A DNA stretch of 64,000 bases from Whitmania pigra (taxonomy: Eukaryota; Annelida; Clitellata; Hirudinida; Haemopidae), in NCBI GenBank assembly GCA_021613335.1, contig JAJTWR010000308.1, positions 2,320,001 through 2,384,000 of the forward strand, given 5' to 3'. Of this stretch, positions 51,601 to 62,489 are shown piece after piece (within the stretch, counting starts at the first letter, position 1; each line of letters begins with the position of its first letter). The position numbers and the translations under genes were made by a program. Under the pieces are notes generated by a model. It saw nothing but the letters and a program-made list of their open reading frames with translations, had not been told where the DNA came from and did no database searches.

Positions 51601-53501
51601 GAGCACATTTAAACCAATAGTTCTTTTAATATTATGAGCATAACTTATTTGAAACTTGTTTTATATAACAATATGCCTTCAATTCTATTGATTTATAATA
51701 AAGTACAGATAAAATATTAAATGAATGTTGGTCTAGAAACTCATCAAATACAAACCTGAATTGTGGACCGTAATATTCCACAGGCCATGCAGAAAAACAG
51801 TAATCATATCTTGACAACTTTGACTGAAAAATTAAAAAGCATTCTTAATAAATAAGTATAAAAACAATCAGATTTCTACTTATTGTATCATTATATGAGC
51901 TAGATTAAATGGATACTGCTATATAAGTAACACAACAATAATAAATTTATTCTTAATTATTAAATTATCTCAGAGGATTGCATTCTGCAGGCAAAGATAT
52001 TATAGACAGCATTTGTCATCTCCAGAAACAGCTACTAGGAGGTGGTACTATGCCCCTGATGCTCATATGGCTACATAAACACACTTATTATCATCAACAA
52101 AACTAAAAAGTAGCACTTCTCAAAACTTATCAAAACTTGTAGCTTCAGTTATCTATTACCAGAGCCTTTACAAGCTCAAACCATGCAAAACTAACCCTAG
52201 AGCATTTACAAGTAATTTAAAAAATGCCACATTATACATTTGTTACTGTTGAGATTTATGCAATTGCAAGCAATATTATTGATGTGGACAAATGAGCAAC
52301 TAAACATTTCATATTGTTGTTCAGGCTGTGCTTAATCTAAATAATATTAATATATATTCAAGTACAATGATTTGCAATTGAGTTAAATAGTGGGTTAAGT
52401 GAAAATAAATGCAAAGGATTACTTCAAGAATCTAATACCACCTTATTTTCATCATTCTTCTTGTCTTCGTAGGCTACTAACGCTCGGATAAATTCACAAT
52501 ATTCTTTGTTTGTAAGTCTTCCAAAAGCTTGGATGCAACGTATTTATATTAAAAAAGTAGTTTTTTTTTATTTTCCTTCAAAATCATGTTATTCTCTCAC
52601 CTCTCACAACATAAGATGTTATTAAAAGAATGCAACAACTAGAGCCATATGAAAACAATGAATGCAGTCCATCAATCGAAAGGGCTCCTGTTTACAAAAC
52701 ATTAATGACTAAATGTATGTTATAATTGTGCAAAAGTAAACATTCTACCTCTTCTGTAAGAAATTAATAAAATGACAGGGGACGTCCAAGTACAAAGTGT
52801 CCAACACACTCTAATCTAGATGAAACAAATGAGAAGACATCAGCTGAAAAACTAATCTCCACTTGCACGACTTACCCACTTCAACACACTGTTAGCGAAT
52901 CTTTCAGCAACATTTCCCTCATAAATGTGGCTCTTAGTAGATTAATTGAAATTTAGATGTCATGAAACCATGTGAGGCAAAAATTAAACATCAAATAAAA
53001 AGAAATAATTAGATTGTATTTGATTCCACTCATCATTTTATGAGAAAATGTCTAATAATTTGAAATTTAAAAAATAAATTATGCTAGATACACCCAGAAA
53101 GTTTATTGCTCTAAAGCATATTAATAGTTTGGAAAACATGAGGGTCACAATGTTATCTCTATTGCTGCGAATTTGATTCCCATTCCAGAAATTTGAAGAA
53201 TAGCATCCACCTGCGCAATTCTCTAATTAAATCCTGAGATTCTCTCATTTCAAAAAATGCAAAAGCAGCATTAGACCTAAGTCTCCCACGGGGACAATAG
53301 CAGTTATTAAAGCTCTCGAATTCCAAGCGATTCATTCCAAACAATGAACCAATCACTTTTGTAAACTGCTTTCCATTGTTATAGGTAAGTGGAGAGGCAA
53401 CGCTATATTAAAAGTAGCCGAATACAAACCGGAATCTCGTCTTTCCGGTAAACTTTGAAAAGCTGCGGCCCAGAAGCCACTTTCCAAATCCAACGCAGCA
53501 T
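48651..53501 (-). CDS. ABHD16A: ABHD16 phosphatidylserine lipase-like serine hydrolase
   Basis: Mammalian ABHD16A is an ER membrane phosphatidylserine lipase. Nineteen exons join in phase to 542 residues (human about 558). First exon 53501-53430 (MLRWIWKVASGPQLFKVYRK). Then 52932-52876, 52815-52749, 52687-52601, 52527-52442, 51823-51756, 51590-51394, 51328-51288, 50494-50393, 50322-50209, 50142-49978, 49814-49751, 49717-49618, 49549-49493, 49409-49347, 49131-49061, 48994-48908, 48841-48795 and 48734-48651. Hydrophobic segments come early. The hydrolase has EGNAGFYEIG, WNHPGFSGST, nucleophile motif AWSIGGY, Asp in RRTKDE and His in STHCTPLP, so the triad is complete. Compared with vertebrates, about 12 extra residues follow MPQSW. 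A LINE sits in the intron after exon 8. The gene diverges from ELAV. ABHD16B is a less likely alternative. Confidence 0.95.
50703..51255 (+). mobile_element. 5'-truncated LINE in an ABHD16 intron
   Basis: Plus-strand sequence carries the C-terminal end of a LINE reverse transcriptase (LECCSPVWSPHNKQLITKIE, then YMSKLQKLRLKTLEHRHLIH after a frameshift). It ends in an AATAAATAAA tail. A perfect 28-bp direct repeat flanks it: 50675-50702 and 51256-51283, starting ATTACAAGAAATTAAAAG. This is a long target-site duplication typical of target-primed reverse transcription. It is antisense to ABHD16 and has internal frame damage. Confidence 0.92.
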
Positions 53502-54221
53502 CCCAGTGATCTCAGGTAGCCTTGTGTTCGTTGTTGGATGAAGGGCAACAAATATCTACAAAAATGTCTTTTGATTTATTAAATATAAAATAAAAACATG
53601 CCTATTTAGATAGGCAGGAAGCCACATTTGAGACTTTTGAACATTACAAAATAATAATTAGAATAATAATCTTTCTTCAGTCTCCATGATTTCTTTAGGA
53701 CAATTTTATTTCTTAAAAATAAATCTCTCACAGTGTATTTATTTGTGAGGCCTAAGGTATGCAACAACGGAAGTGGCTTTACACTTTAGTTTTGTTTTAT
53801 TAGTCGTAATTTAAAATTTTTTTTAGCGATAAACGTTTCCTTCGGAACGGAAGTAAGCTGGAATATTTTTGCTTTCTTAAAGAATTTGGAAGCTCCTCTT
53901 AAAGGAGCAGTGCCTATTGAATAAATCTAAATATTGGTCCGAATCGACTCGCTGTTTGTTCTCTTTCTATAACTTAAACAAGTAACATTATTTGCCTTCA
54001 TTTAACCTAATTGTAAATGCATTTAAACGTTTCTACTGAAACCCGGGGTTTTATTTCAGTATTAACTTTTTTGTCATTATTTGATGATGCCACTTCTAAG
54101 GCTTAGTTTGAATGCATTAACTGAAGCTATATATAGATGTTTTTAGATTGCATATATTGTCTTTTAATTTAATATTGCTTATAACTTTGTTTTTGTTGCA
54201 GGTTCTGTAGTCATTTCCACA
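53502..54221. promoter_or_regulatory. divergent promoter region between ABHD16A and the ELAV-like gene
   Basis: The 720 bp between two oppositely directed start codons must serve both promoters unless non-coding first exons extend it. A 3' splice site (GCAG at 54198-54201) lies 20 bp before the ELAV start codon, so ELAV probably has a non-coding first exon inside this gap. No TATA box of note was seen. Confidence 0.5.
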
Positions 54222-55210
54222 ATGACTGTCCAGCTCAACAAAACAAACTTGATAGTCAATTACCTTCCTCAAAATCTAAGTGACAAAGAGTTCCATGATC
54301 TGTTCTCAAAGGCTGGCAATTTAACTGCTAGTAAGATTGTGAGAGACAAGGCTACTGGGTACAGCTATGGATTTGGATTTGTGGATTATGAGACAGAAGA
54401 AGATGCTTCTAATGCAATTAATCTACTCAATGGTTATCAAATTCAGCATAAGCACATCAAGGTCTCTTATTCAAGGGTGGGAGACAATGTCAAAGGTGCC
54501 AATCTTTATTTACGAAATCTGCCGAAAGACGTCAACGAGACGGACATCGAGAGAGTGTTTAGTCCTTATGGAACTATTGTCCAAATCAGAGTTTTAGCCA
54601 ACGCTCAAGGTATTCCAAAGGGGATCGGCTTCGTCCTATTCAGTTCCAGGGAGCAAGCAGAAGCTGCATTGAAAGATCTCGATGGAAAACAGCCTGTTGG
54701 TTTTAGTCAGCCACTGAACATAAAGTTTGCAGAAGATAATAAGTATAAAATGAGGGCCTCGACAGAGGCTGCTGCATTGATGGGGAGTAGTCCAAACTTT
54801 GGAAACATGCAACTCAATCCAGGAGCTCTTTCTCAAACTTTCAATGCGGCAGGATTTGTAGATGCTTTCAATGCAGTCGGACCAGTGAGGAATCAGGTGA
54901 GATGAATTTATTATCTGTTCATCGAAATAGGAATGCTTGAAAGGTTGTGTTGGTTAAAATGCAGCTTCAGGGATTCGTCTTATTCGTCTACAACATCGGA
55001 GGCGATACCGACGAGTTTGCTCTGTGGCAAATGTTCTCTCCCTACGGTGCAGTGAAGAAGGTCAGCGTCGTCAAGGACGTCATAAAGAACCAGGGCAAAG
55101 GTTACGGCTTTGTCACGATGGCCAATTACGAGGAGGCACTTTTTGCCATTCAGCAATTGAATGGCTACAATTTCAATGGAAAAACACTCCAAGTCTCTTT
55201 CAAGCAATGA
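54222..55210 (+). CDS. ELAV/Hu-like RNA-binding protein, three RRMs
   Basis: It is expected to bind U/AU-rich RNA and control stability or splicing, as ELAV family proteins do. Two coding exons, 54222-54896 and 54965-55210, separated by a 68-bp intron, give 306 residues. RRM1 (about 9-85) has RNP2 LIVNYL and RNP1 YGFGFVDY. RRM2 (about 92-170) has LYLRNL and KGIGFVLF. A Met/Asn/Phe-rich linker follows. RRM3 (about 228-304) has LFVYNI and KGYGFVTM. The protein begins almost at RRM1 (MTVQLNKTN) and ends right after RRM3 (QVSFKQ), lacking the usual N-terminal extension and the C-terminal Lys tail. RRM1 phrases such as TGYSYGFGFVDY are also close to Sex-lethal, but three RRMs favour ELAV. The low intron number and divergence suggest a duplicated paralogue. 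Confidence 0.92.
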
Positions 55211-55592
55211 AAAATGTGGAACTCTCATTCTTAGAAATGTGTTAGCATCTCAGGCTGTCTTGTACGAATAAGAAATGTAACTTGAAATTAGAAACTAAAT
55301 CATTCATTTAATGAACTCTATTGTCCCTTGCACTGCTCTAGTTAATATTTTGCAGTCATCACTTTGTAATGGGTTTGGTTTTTTGCTTTCATTTTAAAGA
55401 TGTGCATCTCATGAGACTGCATTGTTGGAATTTTCCAGTTTGTCATCCTATTTCAGATGTCCTTACGCTATTCGATCGGACGGAGGAACCGTTTAGCTCT
55501 AGATGACAGATCATGTACATGTTCTCGAGGGACGTTCATTGTACCTTTTTTGTTGTTTTAAATATTCTGTACATGCCACGTAGGTTATACAA

Positions 55593-55598
55593 AATAAA
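55593..55598 (+). promoter_or_regulatory. poly(A) signal, ELAV-like gene
   Basis: AATAAA about 385 bp after the stop codon, followed by a T/G-rich stretch (GTTTGGATGTGTTTTTG) that fits a downstream element. It limits the ELAV transcript to about 55615-55640, roughly 200 bp short of the opposing PDE9 stop codon. Confidence 0.65.
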
Positions 55599-55816
55599 AT
55601 TCTAGGCACCTTGTTCGAGTTACCGACAAGTTTCTCGTTTGGATGTGTTTTTGTATAAATTCATGTGACGGACAACAAGTCTATAAACATTTCAATGGTT
55701 ATCAGTTTGTTCAATGTGTCAGCTTTGAAAGCAAGTGGAGGGACTGACGATTGTCTTTGCTGGACTCTATTTACATTCGGTAGTGAATTCTAGATGGATC
55801 GTGATGGAGGAACTCT

Positions 55817-58800
55817 TTATTTGGTTGTTTGGTTTGCTTGTGTCTGGTAGTACATCAAGTTTTTCTCCACTACAGTGATTGCTTCCTGTGGAAAATATAG
55901 CTCTTAATTTTGTTGATTGGTCAATGGTATTAAGAGTGATGTTATAAACTATTTTTAGTTGTGAGGTCTTTCTTATGGCTGACTAGTATTTCAAATGGGA
56001 GTGTCTTACTTGCAGCTTGTCTTCCAGCTGGGCAAGGGACTTTAACGAGGGAAGGAGGAATGTTTTGATGAAGTTGACCTGAGACTCCAACTTGTTGACC
56101 CTGTTTCTGTCCATGAATGGGGTGACAGGGAGGCCCCTCTCCCTCTCTACGTCACTCTGCAGAGAAAGTTTTAAATTATTGCAACTAAATGTATTCTATT
56201 GTAGTCGCTAATGACGAGTAGTCAGGGGTAATTCACAATTCGATCGTAGCTAATGTTTTCCTCCAGTGTCTAGGTAGCGAACACGTAATTGGTGGCGCAG
56301 CTGCCGTCAACAGGCGTCGTCAGCATGTTAGCGCTGGAATCTTTTATCAGGTTGTAAGCATGCTTACTTGAGATATGTAGAAATTATTAATAGTGACAGT
56401 TACAATAAAAGAGAATTCTCTTGAATATTTGTCTTCGCTTAATGTGGTCCATGTTACATTGAAAGCATTTCAAGACTAAATCTTGAGTTCAGCTATTAAT
56501 GGCATTCTAAGCATTTCTAGATTTGAAAAATGTCTTTAACTAATTCGCAACACTGAATTTTTTAAAGAGTATAACTTGGTTGAAGTATTCTTTAAAGAGA
56601 CAATCCATCCAAAGCGTGGAACAATCAGTATTTCTCATTTCGTTTGAAATGTCTGCCAGCTTGATTATCACCATCATGAGCTGAAGTATAACCATCAACG
56701 TGGCTTAAACGTTTAAATGACTTATCAGATAAATTCATGCAGACGTCAGGCAAATTGCATAATTACAAACTCAAAAACTAACCATATTCTTGTGATGAGG
56801 ATTCTTATAATCGAACTCATCCAATGTTTTAGTGAATTCAGACATTATGCTGTCGTGTTTAGCCATGTCTGTCGCTAAAATGCACCTTAAGAAGACAAAG
56901 GTTAAATTTATTTGAAATAATATAATATTATACACTAAGTGATTTTTTTATCAACTGGGATTATCTTAGTTCGCTCACGTTCGCTTTTATTAATTAAACT
57001 GGCGATACTGAATTTAGTAATGTTGACGATATCCATTAATATCGAGTGTAACATTTGCTACCAAAGCAAGCTATATTTTTTGCTCCATAAGGGTGACAAT
57101 CAAAGAGGATATTGAAATAAAGCATTTAGTGATAAAAACACAATCACCTAATCACCCCTTTCCTGAAAGATAAGAAGTCTTTTGAATCCCAGTTTTTCAG
57201 GATATTGACATGGTCCTCCATCAAAATCTTGAAGGCAGTGGAACAGTGGTGGTTTTCCAGAGGAGAAGAGTCATTGTAAATGATTGACAGATTAGAGACT
57301 GAGTTTACCTAAAATCAAGCAACAAACAAATTTAGTAATTTTGGTACTTCAACACAAATATCAATTTTATGAATAATTTTTCAATTGTTATTAAAGAAAA
57401 AATGTTAAGAAAATAAAAAAAGCAAAGACTCATTATTTTTTAAAGAAATCATCTGAAATCATACAAGATCTGATGTCGCCATACAGAATGGACGTAATTA
57501 ATGTCTATTACTAATTATTATCTGCTAGAATTTAATCGTCGCTAAGTAAAAATCCAACTTGAAATTTGAACGACTTCAATTTCATGAAAAAAATTGTAAT
57601 TTGATGATTTGATTGAGGATTAAATTATAAATCAAATGAGGTAAATGATGTGCAAGAAATTTATCCAAGTCGATGATAATAATGCAAAAATTATCCACTT
57701 TGAATTGCTGCAAAATGAACAAACTTTTTATTTCAAATTACGTTTTCATTATTTAAAGATACTTATTCAATTAAAATAAATTTTCATGTTATGCTGCATC
57801 CTAACATTTGTTGGGTCATGTACCCACCATACATTATATTTTCACGACGATCAAAATAATAAGATCTCAATTCACCATAAAACAACTTTAACGTGGATAA
57901 CCATTAATGAATGTTATGGCACGCGGCTGAATAATTGAATATTTCAAGATTCAATATATTTGTCTTTACATTTAGCCGGTTTTTTGAATGCCTTATGTAT
58001 CTGAATAGAATGTGAAAACACTTTTTAATCGATCCCTCATTTATACAGCTCCCCTACGGGGAGGGGAGAGGGGCTTTCCCTGGCAGTGCAGGCTTTGCTG
58101 CGAAGAACATAACAACTTTTGTTATTACCGCCGGGTGCAGGAACGCTACCTAATCGGCCAACCCGCAGGCCCATATGTAAAATATAAATTAAAAACTATA
58201 TAAACTATAAAAGATTTTCATAAGTAAGTAACAAAGTATTCCACTTGAAAAGCATTGCTGAAACCAGGGTGATCCAAATCATGACAGAGAGCAGAAAATA
58301 GCAAAATGAAGACGTCCAGTTGTGAAATCTTTGTCTGGAGTTTCATTACGTGGATCAAGGCGAACGTCTGCAACAAAAATTACTCTTTTAAAGAGGTTTG
58401 AAAGCTTTTGGTATGACATGAGCTTCTTTCAGACCATTTGCGTCACGCAGAAGCAGTGTTTGAAATTGTGGAATGGTACATCGTTGTAGCACAAGTAGAT
58501 TTTCATCAGCCACTTTTGAAATGTGGTCACCTTCATAACAGAACATAATTTAAAATTGGAACGCTTTTAAATCAATTTTATTACTTTATTTATAGGTAAG
58601 AAATATAATTAAATGGCAACATTTCTAGAATAAGTACCTCTATTTGAAAGTCATGCAAGAGAGACAACTCCTTGAACATGGACTGAAGAAAGAAAAGCAT
58701 GTCCGCATCATCGTGATCCCAACTGTTGAAACTTAAGCAATTTAGTTGCTGCAACGACTCAGCTGAAATGGGCACATCCCTGAAATAAATTTCGCAACAA

Positions 58801-59004
58801 AAATATTTCCAAAATACTCATCTCGTATTCGGTGAGCAATATTTGCAGATTGTCATTTAAGGACTAATTAATTCTTATTAATTAATCGTTTTCAGATAAT
58901 ACATTAATTATTAATTACATATTAACAACAAATTACTTAATCGAATCAAATTTTCTGAAAACGTTTTCCACGTGTGAGATTTCCTTGACTTTCACTTGGA
59001 GTTC
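55817..59004 (-). CDS. PDE9A: PDE9-type 3',5'-cyclic nucleotide phosphodiesterase, catalytic region
   Basis: PDE9 enzymes hydrolyse cGMP with high affinity. Nine exons join in phase to 337 residues: 59004-58937, 58779-58638, 58530-58435, 58367-58245, 57308-57148, 56885-56783, 56680-56576, 56156-56010 and 55885-55817 (stop TAA). The first encodes a helical linker (KVKEISHVENVF), then DVPISAESLQQL. Catalytic marks are HNFKHCFC (catalytic His), signature HDLDHPGFSN, SSPLENHHC, ATDMAKHDSIM, metal Asp in LADISNE and the invariant Gln in ESQVNF, so the site is complete. EGLP-like RGLPVTPFMDRNRV is typical of PDE9. The N-terminal exons upstream of 59004 are not resolved; a candidate is at 62489-62280. 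The end is shorter than in mammals. Confidence 0.92.
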
Positions 59005-59552
59005 CTGCAAAAATGGCAGAATGAGTGCATGAGATTCAATTGATAGCATGCGTCCGAAACCCTAAGTAGGAAAAGGATGTTAATTAAACACTACTTCAAT
59101 AATTACTGTTAGTAATATAGATAGCATACTTCACCACAACAAAACAAAAAATGCTCAGAACTTGTGCTTCATCCAAGGTTTCTTAAAATAATTTCTATTT
59201 ATTAATAAGAATGATGTGACTGCTGCCTCATCACTCGTAAAATTACATTGTATTAAACATGCGATATAAATATACGGTGCAAATCACTATATTGTTAAAT
59301 TAGAAATATTAATACGTTAATAGGAGAAACTCAACAATCCTAAGTAAACCCGCGAATACGCAGGAAAGAGTGCTGAAAGATTTCAGTTAAAAGGATTTTA
59401 TAATACCCAAAACTAAAATGGAAATTGCGGATTTCGCAGGCTCATTGTGGAGCCTGTTTTTGACGAGTTGAACGAACCACCCATCTGCGGAGAGCAAATG
59501 GAAAGGAAATGAAGTGGACAAACTTCCACCTGGGCAGGATGAGCCCACAATA

Positions 59553-59690
59553 ATAAGCACAATATATATTGTATGATTACAGTAATAATAATAATAATAT
59601 TAAGCACAATATATGTTGTATGATTACAATAATAGTAATGATAATAACCACAATGTTATAGTATGATTACAATAATAATAATAAGCACAA
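59553..59690. repeat. short tandem repeat, about 50-bp unit, three copies
   Basis: Three copies of AAGCACAATATAT-GTTGTATGATTACA followed by (AAT)n-rich spacer run in tandem, with the third copy changed (CCACAATGTTATAGTATG). Unit length varies because the AAT tract varies. It is a minisatellite with an embedded microsatellite. Confidence 0.8.
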
Positions 59691-61196
59691 TTCCACCGAA
59701 AGAACATTTTTATTCAGGAAATAGTTTCGATCTGGTTTAGTCTAATGGCCCTTAAATCGGATACTGAAATCCAGCGAGGTCAAAGGTCATACTCTCTTCA
59801 AACCGAGGCAACAAGCTTATTAGGAGAAGCTTGGCTAATTACTTGAGATTGCTTGGAGATACGCAATTTGACCCGTAGAATAAAAATTGAACAATTTTGG
59901 ATGCTCTGAAAACAAGGCGTGCGTAGATGTAGCTGGTCTTTCAGAAAAGAAATAGTAACATTATATGAATTTCAGAGATTCCACGCACATAACTTACATA
60001 CAAATAATGAAATTATAACTTATCTCAAACTCTTCCGATAATATGAGCAAAATGTGGAAAAAAACTAAATTTAAAAACAAAACAAATAACGACATTAAAT
60101 TTGGAGATCCCAACCGTGGATAAGTTGTCTGAGAACCTTGAACCCATTCCGCAGTAGAAACACGTGGACGAAGGTGGAAGTCCGTTGCAGTTGTCAGACC
60201 TGGAAAGTTTTTGTGGAAAGAAAAGTTCAATGTTTCTCAAAAATTCCGAGTGTGAGCTTGAAAATAGTGAGCGTTTACATCTGTTACTTCTCGTCATCAA
60301 GTACTTAATAGCACAAAAGGAGTTGAATCATATTTCTGAATTCTGTTGCATTAATTTTTATGTTCTACGTTTTACATTTTATGTTCGGCAAGAAATTATT
60401 TTAAGCATTCAATTTCTTTACAAGCATCTCCGTATTACCTCCATATTATATTCCACTATTTTTTAATTGCACTAATTTTTTGATAATGATTCACTTAAAT
60501 TTATTCTATTAAACCGATTTAGTTTACATGGTGACATATGATAGAGAAAAATCACATATTCTGGTTATTATTCATTAAGTAATTAAATGATTACAACTTT
60601 GCATCCGATGAAGAAATTCAAGGAATTCAATTAGAATGTTTTACAAGAAGCAAAGACAGGAAATGAAATGGATTCATGAATTGTAGAGAAACGTAGAATC
60701 ATGAAGCAATGATCCACATAAGGTAGGCAGGATTAAGAGCGGCCACTCATCCATAACTCATTCAAGGAGAGGAGGTATTTCGAATCCACATTCATGCTCT
60801 TTATGGAATGGTATGTGAATAAAATACATTTTTTATCACAAATTAATAATATTAAAAATAAGCTTTTTATAATAAAATTTTTAAAGTTGAGCAGACATTC
60901 AGTTAAATCATCAGAGTTCTAGCATAACTCCGTGTTCGTCCACTGCGTTTCAAGAAGAAATGACAGCACTGGAATGAGGAGCCAAAACGGGAATTGTTCA
61001 CGAGTAATTCAGCCGTTGATTTATAACCGCGAAGGAGGAATTACGCGAGATTGAATGACGAGATGAAAAGAATTCATCGAATTAATTTAAAATCTCTTTC
61101 GTGCAATATTTTTATTTATTAACTTTACGAATATTTTTACTTAATCTAATAACATTCAATGTAAAAAGAAAACAAATAAAAGTACTCAATTTAATA

Positions 61197-61291
61197 ATGA
61201 ACGTGGAATTTGTTTTAGATTCATCTGGAAAAGTAGTTAATCTCAGAGAACTTTGTTTGAAAGGTTTGAAAATCCTTTTTTTCAAAAGAGA
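61197..61291 (+). CDS. candidate coding exon, unknown protein
   Basis: It begins MNVEFVLDSSGKVVNLRELC and ends before a consensus donor GA-GTGAGT. The mix of residues (LDSSGKVVNLRELCLKGLKI) looks more protein-like than nearby random frames. It lies opposite to the PDE9 intron and could be a nested gene. No second exon was found, so it may be chance. Confidence 0.25.
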
Positions 61292-62279
61292 GTGAGTATC
61301 ATTAGCTTCGAAAAAATGAAAGGTTTTGAAATATTTGAAGCATCTTGGAGACCCCTTAAGGTCAAGAACTATTAAACAATATTTGCTCTATGCTGATGCT
61401 GCTTTTTCTATGATTAAAATACATTTTGAAAATAAATATAATTGTTAAACAAACATTAAAATTGTAATGGATTTGAATTAAAACTATATTAAATTACGAA
61501 TTGAAATATCTTCGAGTAGAAAGTGGAGTAATTTTTTAATGTTGCATTGAATTTGCATTGAATAATCAAGAAATTTAACGTTGCTGTTAATTCCATCCGC
61601 GTATCTACCATATTATTTTTATTACATTTTATTACAAGGCACTTTTACCAAACTGATTCACAAAATAAACAAATTGATTAATTAAACATTTGCTTCTTAT
61701 GCGCAACTCATTTTGGACTTTGAAAGTTATTGATTTCAATGGTCCTTTAACATTTTAAAATTCATCTTAGAAATTTGGATTCACAAATTGTAATTATGAA
61801 CGTTTACTTACTAATCGCGTGTAAGAACTTCACTTTTAAAAATATTACTTCAAAAAGAAGCTGGAGGAGGCTCAGCAAGTGCTCACTAATCATCTGATAA
61901 TGCGTTGGAATTAGAATTAGTTTTATTTGATTAGAATTGATTCTTCATCGGAAGAAGGAGGAAATTATTGAAACGAAAGGAAGTTCGTCGAAGCAGAATA
62001 AACTTTTAATAAGATTTCTAAGGAGTTTTTAATAAGATCTCTAAGGAGTTTTTAGTAAGACTTTCAAAAGCATGCCTACCAACCACGAAAACATTAACGA
62101 TGCAAAAACGCGACTCGCTTGTGAAGTACGATTGTGAATGCAAAATAGCGAAAATTATAACAAAAAAGAAAAGTTTTCTTACTTTGTCTGCTGGTGAAGG
62201 GAGTTGATTTGAAAATCTTGAAAATCACAATCAGCCATCGAATCATCGTTGGTTTGAATTTGAAAAACAATTCTCACTC

Positions 62280-62489
62280 ACCCATGTACTTATGAGAAGT
62301 CTCATGCTTGTATTTACCTCCAGCTGAACATTGGTAGGACAAGTCCGTGGCTTTACCCTCTTTGGGCGGTTTAATGAAATCTGAAAACATCCAAGATGGA
62401 CCGTTATTCACTGATAGCTCGACGTTTGACATCCTCAAATTAGGTTTGCATTTCGTAATAACACATTTAAAGACGAAACACCTTTCCAT
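62280..62489 (-). CDS. candidate 5' exon, perhaps of PDE9
   Basis: The frame begins MERCFVFKCVITKCKPNL and ends KYKHETSHKYMG directly before GTGAGTGAG, an excellent donor. It is on the PDE9 strand and about 3.3 kb upstream of the first resolved PDE9 exon. Its sequence does not recognisably match PDE9 N-termini, which are variable. Another donor (GGAG-GTAAAT) lies inside it. Confidence 0.3.

Larger units (their letters stand above)
59005..62279. other. large, mostly non-coding gap, probably 5' introns of PDE9
   Basis: No exon that joins the PDE9 frame was found. Apart from the tandem repeat at 59553-59690 and one plus-strand candidate exon at 61197-61291, the sequence is AT-rich with scattered short frames. 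A minus-strand frame at about 60230-59994 (TATDFHLRPRVSTAEW, on one frame, or CNGLPPSSTCFYCGMG on another) has slightly better coding look but no proof. Confidence 0.4.

Noticed and set aside
53159..53356. 65-codon minus-strand frame between ABHD16 exons 1 and 2
   Set aside because: The flanking exons already join in phase and match the family; this frame lies in the intron.
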